Origin: Agarivorans sp. Alg241-V36
GTDB lineage: Bacteria > Pseudomonadota > Gammaproteobacteria > Enterobacterales > Celerinatantimonadaceae
Assembly (NCBI RefSeq): GCF_900537085.1
Contig: NZ_UNRE01000007.1
Location: forward strand, 1 to 64,000
Direction: 5' to 3'
Length of the DNA: 64,000 nucleotides
Positions 21,738-31,639 of the stretch are shown one piece after another. The notes beneath the pieces are model-generated. The model saw only the letters and a program-made list of their open reading frames with translations, did no database searches and was not told the DNA's origin. The first letter of the stretch is position 1; each line of letters starts with the position of its first letter. The translations under genes were made by a program, and so were the position numbers.

Positions 21738-24377
21738 ATGAGCCAGAATATGCCTCAGGAGATTAACGCCTCGTTACGAGGAAATGTGAGTCTACTCGGA
21801 CAACTACTTGGTAACACGATCAAGAGCCATATGGGAGAAGCGTTTCTAGAGAAAGTAGAAACCATACGCCAGCTAGCTAAGGCCTCACGTAATAACGATG
21901 ATGAGGCGCGCGAGCAGTTATTGGAGCTATTGCGTAACCTAAGTGATGACGAGCTATTGCCGGTAACCCGCGCCTTTAGCCAATTCCTAAACTTGGCAAA
22001 TATCGCCGAGCAATTCCACACCATTTCACGTAACTGCGAAGGCAGTACCTGTGCCCAAGATCCTATCGACCAAGTTTTCAATAAACTAAAGCAAGAAAAC
22101 TTAAGTGAAGCAGAGATCCACCATGCAGTGGCACAGTTAAATATCGAGCTGGTACTTACCGCGCACCCAACCGAGGTGACCCGTCGTACCCTAATCAACA
22201 AACACGTTGCCATTAATAACTGTTTAGATTGGTTAGAACTCGACTTACCAGATCAAGAGCGCAGCCAACTACTTAGCCGCTTAGAGCAGCTAATCAACCA
22301 AGCATGGCACACCGACGAAATTCGCCAGCAGCGCCCTACTCCAGTAGATGAAGCTAAATGGGGTTTTGCGGTAATTGAAAACTCGCTATGGCAAGCCGTG
22401 CCAGATTTTGTGCGCCAGTTAGACAAAAAACTTGGCCAGCACTTCGATATGCGCATGGCCCTAGATGCCGCGCCAGTAGTGTTCTCATCTTGGATGGGCG
22501 GCGACCGCGACGGCAACCCATTTGTAACGTCTAAGGTTACCGAAGAGGTACTGCTGTCTAGCCGCTGGGTAGCCGTTGACCTTTACTTAAAAGAAATTCA
22601 AACCTTGGTTAGCGAATTGTCGATGAGCGATGCCAACGAAGCTTTGCTTGAGCAAACCGGTGACCAAAACGAACCTTACCGCGCCTTATTAAAAGTATTG
22701 CGCAGCGAGCTACAAGAAACTCACGACTACCTTACTGCCAAGCTAAAAGGCCAGTACACCGAAGCGCGCGATATTATCACCAATACCGAGCAGCTACGTG
22801 AGCCACTTGAGCTTTGTTACTACTCGCTACAAGACTGTGGCATGGGCATCATCGCCGACGGCACCTTGCTAGATCTACTGCGTCGTATTGCCTGTTTTGG
22901 CATCAACTTACTACGTTTGGATATTCGCCAAGACAGTGGCCGCCACGAAGAAGTATTCTCAGAAATCACTCGTTACTTAGGCATGGGTGACTATGCACAT
23001 TGGAACGAAACTGATAAGCAGCACTTCTTACTGCAAGAGTTAAACTCTAAGCGCCCGCTGTTCCCACGTGATTGGGAGCCAAGTGAATCGGTACAAGAAG
23101 TACTAGACACGTGTGCCATTATCGCCAAGCAAGAGCGCGAAGCATTAGGCATTTACATTATCTCTATGGCGAGTGAGCCATCTGATGTATTAGCCGTGCA
23201 ATTGCTACTACAAGAAGCTGGTTGTCCGTTCCGCCTACCGGTTGCGCCTTTGTTCGAAACTCTAGACGATTTGAACAATGCGCCTGCTACCATGAGCAAA
23301 CTGCTATCAGTTGATTGGTACCGCGGTTACATCTCTGGCCAACAACATGTAATGATTGGCTACTCAGATTCAGCTAAAGATGCTGGTGTGTTAGCGGCAT
23401 CGTGGGCGCAATACCGCGCTCAAGAAGCGCTGGTATCTATCTGTGAAGGCCATCAAATCAGCTTAACCTTGTTCCATGGGCGTGGCGGTACAATTGGTCG
23501 TGGTGGTGCACCAGCGCACGCAGCCTTGTTATCACAACCTCCAGGCTCACTAAAAGGTGGCTTACGTGTAACCGAGCAGGGCGAAATGATCCGCTTTAAG
23601 TTCGGCCTACCCAAAGTTGCCATGGATAGCCTAAACCTCTACGCCAGCGCTGTATTAGAAGCGAACTTGATTCCACCCATGGAGCCAAAAGACGAATGGC
23701 GCGAAGTGATGGACCAAATTGCCGAAACCTCTTGTGAAGCCTACCGTGGCATTGTTTGGGGTGAAGAAGAGTTTGTGCCTTACTTCCGCTCGGCTACCCC
23801 AGAGCGCGAGTTAGCTAAACTGCCATTGGGCAGTCGCCCAGCTAAGCGTCGCTCAGACGGTGGTGTCGAAAGCTTACGCGCTATCCCATGGATTTTCTCA
23901 TGGAGCCAAAACCGCCTATTGCTGCCAGCTTGGTTAGGTAGCGGAGCGGCATTCGAAGGGTTAATTAAAGAAGGTAAAAGCGAGCTGCTAACCGAAATGC
24001 GCGCGTGGCCATTCTTTGATAACCGCTTAGCAATGCTAGAAATGGTATTTATGAAAGCCGATACTTGGCTATCAAAAATCTACGACGAGCGCTTAGTGGA
24101 GCCAGAGCTACAAGAGCTAGGTGAAAAGCTTCGGGTTAAGTTAGAAGGCGCTAAAGCGGCCATTGTTTCGCTAGCACCAGACAACAAGCTATTGGCTAAT
24201 CAAGCCTGGGTGGTTGAGTCACTTAATCTGCGTAACCCTTACATCGATCCTTTGCACGTATTACAGGTTGAGCTGCTAAATCGTTCTCGCGCTAACGAAG
24301 AACTTTGCCCAGTAGTTGATCAAGCCTTAATGGTAAGCATTGCCGGTATCGCTGCGGGTATGCGTAACACCGGTTAA
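21738..24377 (+). CDS. ppc: Phosphoenolpyruvate carboxylase
   Basis: 879-aa anaplerotic enzyme that carboxylates phosphoenolpyruvate to oxaloacetate. Motifs include the catalytic histidine in [36 protein letters not shown] with the conserved lysine, and the glycine-rich loop [16 protein letters not shown]; the C-terminal MRNTG is the usual end. The length equals E. coli Ppc (883) within a few residues. GGAAAG precedes the ATG. Its product feeds aspartate, and so argininosuccinate synthesis, which fits its place next to the arg operon. A terminator follows. Confidence 0.98.
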   Translation: MSQNMPQEINASLRGNVSLLGQLLGNTIKSHMGEAFLEKVETIRQLAKASRNNDDEAREQLLELLRNLSDDELLPVTRAFSQFLNLANIAEQFHTISRNCEGSTCAQDPIDQVFNKLKQENLSEAEIHHAVAQLNIELVLTAHPTEVTRRTLINKHVAINNCLDWLELDLPDQERSQLLSRLEQLINQAWHTDEIRQQRPTPVDEAKWGFAVIENSLWQAVPDFVRQLDKKLGQHFDMRMALDAAPVVFSSWMGGDRDGNPFVTSKVTEEVLLSSRWVAVDLYLKEIQTLVSELSMSDANEALLEQTGDQNEPYRALLKVLRSELQETHDYLTAKLKGQYTEARDIITNTEQLREPLELCYYSLQDCGMGIIADGTLLDLLRRIACFGINLLRLDIRQDSGRHEEVFSEITRYLGMGDYAHWNETDKQHFLLQELNSKRPLFPRDWEPSESVQEVLDTCAIIAKQEREALGIYIISMASEPSDVLAVQLLLQEAGCPFRLPVAPLFETLDDLNNAPATMSKLLSVDWYRGYISGQQHVMIGYSDSAKDAGVLAASWAQYRAQEALVSICEGHQISLTLFHGRGGTIGRGGAPAHAALLSQPPGSLKGGLRVTEQGEMIRFKFGLPKVAMDSLNLYASAVLEANLIPPMEPKDEWREVMDQIAETSCEAYRGIVWGEEEFVPYFRSATPERELAKLPLGSRPAKRRSDGGVESLRAIPWIFSWSQNRLLLPAWLGSGAAFEGLIKEGKSELLTEMRAWPFFDNRLAMLEMVFMKADTWLSKIYDERLVEPELQELGEKLRVKLEGAKAAIVSLAPDNKLLANQAWVVESLNLRNPYIDPLHVLQVELLNRSRANEELCPVVDQALMVSIAGIAAGMRNTG

Positions 24378-24400
24378 ATACTTACCTATTTAACCGTAGC

Positions 24401-24428
24401 AACCCCGCTTTACGCGGGGTTGTTTGTT
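24401..24428 (+). terminator. Terminator of ppc
   Basis: Stem AACCCCGC (24401-24408) / GCGGGGTT (24414-24421), loop TTTAC, followed by TGTTTGTT. It lies 23 nt after the stop codon. Confidence 0.88.
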
Positions 24429-24507
24429 CTTAGGCTAAGCTAATAGCCTTTACAGGGTACTTTTGCTGCTTGGCAGCGTTGGCTCATTGATAGCTAGGAT
24501 GTCTTCA

Positions 24508-25761
24508 ATGCAACAATACAAAGGGTGGTTATTTCTTGCCTCGCTGCTACTTTACTTGCTGTATGCCTTTGGCGTAATTGGCATTGGTTTAGCCACCGCA
24601 GTCACCTGGGCTGCCGCCTTGCTGTATTTACCTCAACTTAGCAAAGCTATTCGCATTCAGGCGGGTTGCTTGTTAAGCATTGGCATCGTATTGCTATTAA
24701 TTGCAGCCAAGCAAAATACCTTGCTAAGTGCCTCCGACATACTCTCAATAAACCTTCCCTTGCTGGCGATGTTTAGCGCGGTATCTTTTCTCGCCTTAGC
24801 CAATCCAGAGAATCAACAAGACCCTTTACCTATTGGCAAACGCAGCATTGCCTCAACCGCCCTAGGTATGAATCTACTGGGTGCGGTAATCAATCTATCG
24901 ATTGTATTCATTGTCGGCGACCGCTTAGCCAAACAGCAAGCTTTAACTAATGCCCAGCAAAAAGTATTAATGCGCTGTTTTTGTGCCGCAGCCTGGTGGT
25001 CTCCGTTTTTTATTGCCACTGCGGTATCCATTACTTACGCGCCCGGTATGCAATGGCTAGATGTACTGCTTCCGGGCGCCTTAATGGCGCTAATTGCCTT
25101 GGCTTTTACCACTGCCGAGGTATCGCTAAGAGAGAAAGACAGTTTTGCTGGTTACCCCTTGCGTCGAGAAAGCTTAACCATTCCCTTTGTGCTCGCCACC
25201 AGCGTGATTGCATTGCATTTCGCTTTCCCCGATTTCAGCATTATTTTGATGATCACCTGCCTAGCACCGATTGCAGCCTTAAGTTTTGCCAAAGGGAACT
25301 CAAAAGTACTCATTGCCAGAAACTTTGTTAGCCATCGCTTATCTAACGTTGGCAGCCAATACGTGTTGTTTTTAGCTGCTGGGGTATTCTCGGCGGGTAT
25401 TAAAGCCTTGTTGCTGGCCTATCCAGAAACCTTAAGCCTGCACAACGTAAGCTTTAATCATCAAACCTTTGCAGTAGTGTTAGCAATGATGATTGTGGCC
25501 TGCATGTTTGGTATTCATCCAGTTATTAGTATTTCTTTAGCCAGCCCTTTGTTATTGCCGCTTAATCCAGAACCTAGTCAGCTTGGTTTTCTATTCTTAA
25601 GTTCTTGGGCAATATCCACCGGCAGCAGCCCGCTATCTGGCGTAGGCCTAACCATGATTGGCCGCTACCAATTCTCCACCAGCCAAATACTTAAAAACAA
25701 CTGGTACTACGCCCTAATCATGTGGCTGATATGCTCTGGGGTAAATGCGCTGTTGATATAG
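24508..25761 (+). CDS. Polytopic membrane permease, possibly of the ion-transporter superfamily
   Basis: About 417 aa with roughly 10-12 hydrophobic segments and no signal peptide. Two half-repeats appear, each ending in a polar or glycine-serine stretch inside the membrane (MNLLGAVINLSIVF, and HPVISISLASPLL with STGSSPLSGVG), reminiscent of the hairpin loops of dicarboxylate/Na+ carriers such as DcuC or ArsB/NhaD relatives. I do not recognise a specific family, and substrate is unknown. The Met at 24508 is chosen because AGGA lies about 8 nt upstream; Met codons at 24499 and a longer frame from 24463 are possible. It stands alone between ppc and the DoxX-like gene. Confidence 0.7.
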   Translation: MQQYKGWLFLASLLLYLLYAFGVIGIGLATAVTWAAALLYLPQLSKAIRIQAGCLLSIGIVLLLIAAKQNTLLSASDILSINLPLLAMFSAVSFLALANPENQQDPLPIGKRSIASTALGMNLLGAVINLSIVFIVGDRLAKQQALTNAQQKVLMRCFCAAAWWSPFFIATAVSITYAPGMQWLDVLLPGALMALIALAFTTAEVSLREKDSFAGYPLRRESLTIPFVLATSVIALHFAFPDFSIILMITCLAPIAALSFAKGNSKVLIARNFVSHRLSNVGSQYVLFLAAGVFSAGIKALLLAYPETLSLHNVSFNHQTFAVVLAMMIVACMFGIHPVISISLASPLLLPLNPEPSQLGFLFLSSWAISTGSSPLSGVGLTMIGRYQFSTSQILKNNWYYALIMWLICSGVNALLI

Positions 25762-25929
25762 CAAGGGTCGTGAGCATTAGAGTTAGTTCGTTTAACCTAA
25801 GCTTGAGAATTTGGCTTTAGCTCACTAATGGATATCCGTAGCCTAACTCATCTTTGCACCATTCAAGGTTAAAATACTATCTTCTCACTCCTGCCAATGC
25901 ATTCATTTATGCAAGAAATGAAAATGATT

Positions 25930-25946
25930 TTGTCTATTTTTGAATG
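25930..25946 (+). repeat. Copy 1 of a 17-bp promoter motif
   Basis: TTGTCTATTTTTGAATG, 58 nt before the DoxX-like gene. The same motif with one change occurs at 27591-27607 before the DUF2798 gene. It contains a T-N11-A core typical of LysR-type sites. Candidate site for the LysR regulator encoded between the two copies. Confidence 0.65.
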
Positions 25947-26004
25947 CTAACTTCTCTTTTAAAATAACTTCATCAACTCGTTAACACAGAAATGAAGGTT
26001 TGCT

Positions 26005-26535
26005 ATGAGCACATCACAACTTATTCTCGAACTATCTCTTATCGGCAGTATGTTCCTTATGACTGGAGTTTTCCTTATTCGCAGCCACCAAAAAACTGAC
26101 AGCGTAGGCACTAAGATTCAAAAGATTTTAACAGGCCTGCTAGGCGCATTTATGGTAATGGCAGGAACAGTTAAGTTTTTCGACCCCTTCACAAGCATGT
26201 TTACCACACAAATTGCACTGAGTGAGTTGCCTTTTCCTACACTTGCTCGCTGGGCTGGGCAATTAGGTGAGATCTTTGCTGGTTTGCTACTTCTAATCAT
26301 AATGGTTGGGAACAGGGCATTGGCAACATCTATAGTAAACAAAGCGATGCAATTAGCCACTTTGCTAACAACTGTGATAATGATTGTTGCGGTCTATGTT
26401 CATCTACTACCAAATGTGCCAGCAGAGGTGTTACCACTTCAGTCAAAACCTCCAGTGATGACGCTAATCATCCTTAGTTTAGCTTGGCTAAATGCTTACC
26501 TTTACTTTCGTCAAAGTACCGCCAAGAATCAATAA
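26005..26535 (+). CDS. DoxX-like small membrane protein
   Basis: 176-aa integral membrane protein with four predicted segments (about 8-25, 42-60, 82-103, 112-135) plus a C-terminal one (about 148-166). The pattern of a small four-helix protein with FxGxxKFFDPF in the second helix region (MVMAGTVKFFDP) resembles the DoxX/DoxX-like family, which associates with quinone or redox functions. An internal homology search is needed to confirm. It has AATGAAGG upstream of the ATG and a strong terminator after it. It shares a promoter motif with the DUF2798-AhpD unit across the LysR gene. Confidence 0.65.
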   Translation: MSTSQLILELSLIGSMFLMTGVFLIRSHQKTDSVGTKIQKILTGLLGAFMVMAGTVKFFDPFTSMFTTQIALSELPFPTLARWAGQLGEIFAGLLLLIIMVGNRALATSIVNKAMQLATLLTTVIMIVAVYVHLLPNVPAEVLPLQSKPPVMTLIILSLAWLNAYLYFRQSTAKNQ

Positions 26536-26540
26536 TACCA

Positions 26541-26575
26541 AAACGCCAAATTAGCGTGTCTAATTTGGCGTTTTT
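26541..26575. terminator. Bidirectional terminator between the DoxX-like gene and the LysR gene
   Basis: Perfect 14-bp stem, AAACGCCAAATTAG (26541-26554) and CTAATTTGGCGTTT (26560-26573), loop CGTGT, with T runs in both directions. It separates convergent genes. Confidence 0.92.
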
Positions 26576-26603
26576 GATTCTGTTAAGCCTAGATGTAGGA
26601 GAA

Positions 26604-27524
26604 CTATTTCTTCTTGGAATCGATTAATGCTAGAAACTCTGAAGATTGTCCAAAGCGACTAAAAATCATATCCCTAAAAGCAACTATTCGAGTGGCAATC
26701 AATTTTCGGTCAGCCCAAACCAAAAATGCCTTACCAGTAGGACACTCTACCTTAGGCAATACCTCAATGAGATCCCCCCTTTCAGCACGCTTTTCAAAAG
26801 CAGCTTTTGGCATCATACAGATCCCAGCACCAGCCAAAGTTGCATCGATATTTAACCGCAGGCTACTTACTGAGTATCTAGGAAGGTAAGGGATACGAAT
26901 TGACTGCCCTTCTTCTTTTAGCTCCCAATAAGGAAGATTATTCCCAGATAACAATTGGTGACCCACTAAGTCTGCCGCTTGCTTTGGTTTACCATATTTT
27001 TCCAGATAGCTTGGTGATGCAGCCATCATCAGTGGCGATTCAAATAGCAGGCGTTGTATTAAATGACTTGCATGAGGCGGACTGGTTACGATGGCGAGAT
27101 CAATCTGCTCATCGAAAAAACGTTCCGTTCCAGCACTAAATTGAATGTTTACAGATACCTCTGGATGAAGCTCCATGAATTCTATTGCCATCTTTTGCAA
27201 AAAGTTATCGGCAAAGGGCTCTGGACAAGAAACGCGAATTACCCCCGTTAGCACGGGCTGACTGTTTGAGAGTTGCGTCCATTCATTGTTCAACTGCATA
27301 AAGAGAGAGGCAAAGCGTTGGTAATACTCGTCTCCAGCGGTTGTTAATTGAAACAGTTTTGCATTTCGATGTACCAGCTTTTCCCCTAGTTTTTCCTCTA
27401 AGCTTGCTACGGCTCTTGATAAGGTTGGGGCAGAAACGAGGGTTTTAAGGCTGGCAGCGGCAAACCCACCACATTCTACTGATTGACAAAAAAGATAAAG
27501 GTTAGAAATGTCTTTTGCTTTCAT
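26604..27524 (-). CDS. LysR family transcriptional regulator
   Basis: 306-aa regulator. The N-terminal winged helix (residues about 1-60: LYLFCQSVECGGFAAAS, APTLSRAVASLEEKLG, LVHRNAKLFQLTTAG) is followed by a periplasmic-binding-like effector domain. The Met at 27524 begins MKAKDISNLYLF and has AAGG about 10 nt upstream; the longer frame to 27563 lacks a ribosome site. It is divergent from the DUF2798-AhpD genes and convergent with the DoxX-like gene. A motif is shared by both plus-strand units, making this the likely regulator. Effector unknown. Confidence 0.9.
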   Translation of the reverse strand: MKAKDISNLYLFCQSVECGGFAAASLKTLVSAPTLSRAVASLEEKLGEKLVHRNAKLFQLTTAGDEYYQRFASLFMQLNNEWTQLSNSQPVLTGVIRVSCPEPFADNFLQKMAIEFMELHPEVSVNIQFSAGTERFFDEQIDLAIVTSPPHASHLIQRLLFESPLMMAASPSYLEKYGKPKQAADLVGHQLLSGNNLPYWELKEEGQSIRIPYLPRYSVSSLRLNIDATLAGAGICMMPKAAFEKRAERGDLIEVLPKVECPTGKAFLVWADRKLIATRIVAFRDMIFSRFGQSSEFLALIDSKKK

Positions 27525-27590
27525 GTTTGTTTGCCTTTGACGGTGAGTCTCAAAGTTAACCATTCAAATATGAAAGATTCAAGTTCAATG

Positions 27591-27607
27591 TTGTCTATTT
27601 TTGATTG
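27591..27607 (+). repeat. Copy 2 of the 17-bp promoter motif
   Basis: TTGTCTATTTTTGATTG, 16 of 17 identical to 25930-25946, 50 nt before the DUF2798 gene and in the same orientation and nearly the same spacing. It lies in the divergent region with the LysR gene. The inverted CATTCAAATA at 27561-27570 resembles the tail of copy 1 in reverse. Confidence 0.65.
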
Positions 27608-27657
27608 AAAGGAGTAGCGCTAGTATAAACGCATCAGTTAGCCAAGCAGAGACAATC

Positions 27658-27900
27658 ATGAAAAAGTTTCCACGTAAATTCCAATACCCTTTAATGGTTT
27701 CTATGGTTCTGCCAACGATGCTTTTAAGCATGCCGGCAATTATGGTTGCAAAGACACAAACAACCAATGGAAATTTCTTCGAGGCATGGTTAAGCGCAGT
27801 TTTCCAAATGGTGCCATCTGCACTGATAGTTTTAGCACTAGTTGCACCAGCAGTTCGACTGTTTGTCACCAGGGTGCTGCTTGAACCAGAACTAAAGTAA
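27658..27900 (+). CDS. DUF2798 family two-helix membrane protein
   Basis: 80-aa protein beginning MKKFPRKFQYPLMVSMVLPT, with two hydrophobic segments (about 11-31 and 46-70) separated by a short polar loop (KTQTTNGNFF). This matches the small DUF2798 family of unknown function. The Met at 27658 is chosen over an upstream frame start because it gives the family N-terminus. It is followed 39 nt later by the AhpD-like gene; both lie divergent to the LysR gene and downstream of the shared motif. Confidence 0.78.
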   Translation: MKKFPRKFQYPLMVSMVLPTMLLSMPAIMVAKTQTTNGNFFEAWLSAVFQMVPSALIVLALVAPAVRLFVTRVLLEPELK

Positions 27901-27939
27901 GAAAATTAATACCTTAGCAAAATAAAATAGGAAAGAACT

Positions 27940-28491
27940 ATGAGCAACTTTACACTACACACAGCCGAATCAGCACCAGAGAAAAGCAAAGCAATCCTTG
28001 AAGGCGCACAGACACAAATGGGTATGGTTCCAGGCCTTTATGCAGTGATGGCTGAGTCTCCCGAAACCCTAAAGGCTTACACTCAGCTTCACCAGCAATT
28101 TACAAGCACCTCATTCGATGCGGAAGAACTTACTGTCGTGTGGCAAACTATCAACGTTGAGCATGAATGCCACTATTGTGTACCTGCTCACACGGGAATT
28201 GCCCACTCAATGAAGGTTAACCCGGCACTGACAGAAGCGCTGCGTAACGACGAAGCTATGCCATCCGACAAACTACAAGCACTGAAAAACTTCACACTAG
28301 CGGTTGTTCGTGAGCGCGGCAATGTATCTGAAACCGATTTAGAGGCATTTTACGCGGCGGGTTACGGTAATCAACAAGTGCTAGAGGTGATTCTTGGCCT
28401 GTCACAAAAGGTCATCAGCAACTACGTTAACCATGTAGCGCATACACCAGTAGACAAAGTATTTGAGAAGTTTACTTGGTCTAAAAAATAA
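27940..28491 (+). CDS. AhpD-like carboxymuconolactone decarboxylase family protein
   Basis: 183-aa all-helical protein of the CMD/AhpD superfamily. The redox pair C-H-Y-C with the following histidine is in HECHYCVPAHTGIA (about 75-88), as in alkylhydroperoxidase AhpD. A peroxidase or thiol-reductase role is the usual suggestion for this subgroup (established family knowledge, not proven here). AGGAAAG precedes the ATG at good spacing. Probably cotranscribed with the DUF2798 gene and controlled by the neighbouring LysR protein. Confidence 0.85.
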   Translation: MSNFTLHTAESAPEKSKAILEGAQTQMGMVPGLYAVMAESPETLKAYTQLHQQFTSTSFDAEELTVVWQTINVEHECHYCVPAHTGIAHSMKVNPALTEALRNDEAMPSDKLQALKNFTLAVVRERGNVSETDLEAFYAAGYGNQQVLEVILGLSQKVISNYVNHVAHTPVDKVFEKFTWSKK

Positions 28492-28532
28492 TTCAGATTG
28501 AGTAATACTTTATAATACCTCTGTTATCTATG

Positions 28533-28560
28533 GCCAAGGCATCCTAGACCTTGGCTTGTT
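28533..28560 (+). terminator. Probable terminator after the AhpD-like gene
   Basis: Stem GCCAAGG (28533-28539) / CCTTGGC (28549-28555) with a 9-nt loop, followed by TTGTTTA. It lies 42 nt after the stop codon. Weak T run. Confidence 0.6.
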
Positions 28561-28664
28561 TACTTAAGTGTACTGACTTAAAAGCCACCTTTGAGCTCAA
28601 TTCATCCCCAACGCTATGTTTAGAGCGACTTCAGCTCTAACAGCAATCAGCCCAGAGACTAAAT

Positions 28665-28688
28665 AGCCTAGCATTGCTAGGCTTTTAT
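28665..28688. terminator. Probable terminator between the AhpD-like gene and metF
   Basis: Stem AGCCTAGC (28665-28672) / GCTAGGCT (28676-28683) with a 3-nt loop and TTTT on the plus-strand side. It lies 20 nt after the metF stop on the minus strand, where the T run is poorer. The rest of 28492-28707 holds only one more small inverted repeat (TAGAGC/GCTCTA). Confidence 0.65.
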
Positions 28689-28707
28689 CTCTCAGCTGTA
28701 TTAATAA

Positions 28708-29622
<915 letters not shown>

Positions 29623-29626
29623 TTAA

Positions 29627-29650
29627 AGACATTTAGACGTCTATACCGCT
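29627..29650 (-). promoter_or_regulatory. MetJ operator upstream of metF
   Basis: Contiguous 8-bp units: AGACATTT (29627-29634), AGACGTCT (29635-29642, a perfect met box) and ATACCGCT (29643-29650). Tandem arrays of AGACGTCT are the known binding sites of MetJ. Confidence 0.85.
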
Positions 29651-29796
29651 AGATACTAAAGAGAAGATTATTTAAGTCAACGCTATTCATCTTAAACATA
29701 GCTTTAGATGAATTATTTTCAACATGGGGATTTTAGCCGCTAACTACTCGCTAAATATGCATTAAGACAGATAGTTAACTAACAGAATCATCTCAG

Positions 29797-30276
29797 CTAT
29801 TCGAAAGGGGCGTATTGAATAAGATTAATCCACCACTCTTTAGTGCCAGAGGGCGTTTTTACAAACACATCATCGTCAACTTGTTTGCCGATAAGCGCCC
29901 GAGCCATGGGAGAGTCGATAGTGATGTAACCCAGCTTTGGGTCTATTTCATCGGTGCCTACAATGCGGTAGCGCACGATATCACCTTCATCATTTTCCAG
30001 CTCGACCCATGCGCCAAAAAATACTTTGCCGTTTTGTTGAGGGTGATGGTCAACGATTTCTAAGGCATCTAAGCGTTTGGTTAAGAACCTTAGTCGAGAA
30101 TCGATGCGGCGAAGCTCTCGCTTGCCTTCTTTGTATTCCGCGTTTTCTGAGCGATCACCCAGTGCTGCGGCTTCGGATACTGCTTGAGTTACTTGAGGGC
30201 GTTTAACCTTCCACAAGTACTTTAATTCTTCATCGAGTTTATGCCAGCCAGGGCGAGTGATTAAATTGGTTTTCAT
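29797..30276 (-). CDS. greB: Transcription elongation factor GreB
   Basis: 159-aa cleavage factor that rescues backtracked RNA polymerase. It has an N-terminal coiled coil bearing the acidic tip GDRSENAEYKEGKRELRRID (about 40-59) and a C-terminal domain with IDSPMARALIGKQVDDDV. The PGWHKLDEELKYLW start and EWWINLIQY end distinguish it from GreA. It is a monocistronic gene; a hairpin lies just upstream between it and the LacI gene. Confidence 0.95.
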   Translation of the reverse strand: MKTNLITRPGWHKLDEELKYLWKVKRPQVTQAVSEAAALGDRSENAEYKEGKRELRRIDSRLRFLTKRLDALEIVDHHPQQNGKVFFGAWVELENDEGDIVRYRIVGTDEIDPKLGYITIDSPMARALIGKQVDDDVFVKTPSGTKEWWINLIQYAPFE

Positions 30277-30292
30277 AGCTACGTAGTTAAGT

Positions 30293-30324
30293 CTGCCTAA
30301 GCCGATTATAAACGACTTAGGCAG
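30293..30324. repeat. Inverted repeat between greB and the LacI gene
   Basis: Perfect 9-bp arms CTGCCTAAG (30293-30301) and CTTAGGCAG (30316-30324), with a 14-nt loop and no T run. It may be a factor-dependent 3' end for the LacI gene or a structure in the greB leader. Confidence 0.55.
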
Positions 30325-30342
30325 TAAACTCGCAAGCTTTAA

Positions 30343-31401
30343 CTAAAGGATATGTGCTTGGGTGGTTTCTCGTTTCACCAGTTCAACCGGAGGAATACGG
30401 AAGTTATTGCTAGCACCACCATTTAGCATGTCTAAAATGGTTAAGGCGGCAGCATAACCGGTATCAAATATGGGTTGACGCACTGTAGTTAGCGGCGGAA
30501 TGAAAAACGCCGAGCCCGGCACATCATCAAATCCAATCACCGAAACCCGCTCTGGCACTGGTCGCTTGGCTTTATATAAAGCCAACATTGCGCCATGTGC
30601 GGTTAAATCATTAGAGGCAAAAATAGCACTAAACTGACGCTTGTTGGTTAACAAACGCTGCACCGCATCAAAACCGCCTTGCTCGGTAAAATCGCCCTGC
30701 TCAACCAGCTGCAGCTTCACGGGCAAACCCGCATGCTCCATGGCCTGGCAATAACCTTCATAACGTTGCTGAGCGTCGGGATGCCCCTCGGCACCTTTAA
30801 TATGCACAATCTCGCGGTGGCCCAATTGAATAAGATGATTGGTGGCCATGTAAGCGCCCACTGAGTTTTCAATCTTTATCGAACGTAAGCGGGCTGCTTC
30901 TAACTCACGGCCTAAAGCAACGATGGGTCTCTTCTTTGAAAACTCGACTACCTGTTCGTCACTCAACCCGCCAGTTACGATGATAATTCCATCCACCGAG
31001 CGCGATAACAGCAGCTGCATCGACTCCATTTCTTCTTCGCTATTCCAGTGGCCCGTTACAATAATATGTGAGTAACCTTGAGCCAGCAGAACTTCTTCAA
31101 TTCCATTTAAAATAGATGAATAAAACGGGCTGTCTGGGTCTTGCACCAATACACCAATTGTCATGGTGCGGCTGCTAGCACTGGCTCCGGTTTGCTGGCC
31201 AGGTTTATAGCCAAGCTCAATCATTGCAGCTTGAATTTGCTTACGTTTTGCATCAGACACATAAGTGGTTTGATTCATAAACCGAGATACAGTGCTAGGT
31301 GAAACCCCAGCCAACGCAGCGACATCATAAACAGTTGAGCGTTGCTCTAATTTATTTTTATCTTTCACATTGATTCTCTGACAACTAACACTAGTTCGCA
31401 T
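30343..31401 (-). CDS. LacI family transcriptional regulator
   Basis: 352-aa repressor-type protein. The helix-turn-helix (about 24-44: VYDVAALAGVSPSTVSRFMN) and hinge helix are followed by a periplasmic-binding-like sugar domain (TIGVLVQDPDSPFYSSILNG, FDDVPGSAFFIPPLTTVRQP). The first ATG has GGGAGAG seven nt upstream and is preferred although it adds about 20 residues before the DNA-binding domain. It stands next to a GH9 cellulase gene on the same strand, so control of cellodextrin or related sugar use is plausible (inference). Not one of the well-defined subfamilies to my eye. Confidence 0.9.
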   Translation of the reverse strand: MRTSVSCQRINVKDKNKLEQRSTVYDVAALAGVSPSTVSRFMNQTTYVSDAKRKQIQAAMIELGYKPGQQTGASASSRTMTIGVLVQDPDSPFYSSILNGIEEVLLAQGYSHIIVTGHWNSEEEMESMQLLLSRSVDGIIIVTGGLSDEQVVEFSKKRPIVALGRELEAARLRSIKIENSVGAYMATNHLIQLGHREIVHIKGAEGHPDAQQRYEGYCQAMEHAGLPVKLQLVEQGDFTEQGGFDAVQRLLTNKRQFSAIFASNDLTAHGAMLALYKAKRPVPERVSVIGFDDVPGSAFFIPPLTTVRQPIFDTGYAAALTILDMLNGGASNNFRIPPVELVKRETTQAHIL

Positions 31402-31592
31402 TATATCTCTCCCGGTGTTGCTAAATAGTGATAGCGACCTAGAAAGATATAACTCCCAGTCTCACTATAACCGTCTACTTAGCCAAGAACTTGTTTTCAA
31501 TGATATTGAGCGTTAGAACGCCGTGACAGATCACATAATCTGCTGGTGCTTACACCCAAGTATCAGTAATTACTTAATTTTTGAAGCAATAA

Positions 31593-31613
31593 AGGCCGAC
31601 ATAATGTCGGCCT
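31593..31613 (-). terminator. Terminator of the GH9 gene
   Basis: Near-perfect palindrome AGGCCGACAT (31593-31602) / ATGTCGGCCT (31604-31613), followed on the minus strand by TTATT. It lies 26 nt after the stop codon. The remainder of 31402-31592 carries the LacI gene promoter region without a clear operator. Confidence 0.78.
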
Positions 31614-31639
31614 AAAATACTTAATTGTTATGGATTTAC

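Noticed and set aside
25905..25935. AT-rich GAAATGAAAATGATTTT as a Fur box
   Set aside because: It fits the Fur consensus poorly and overlaps the better-supported LysR-type motif.
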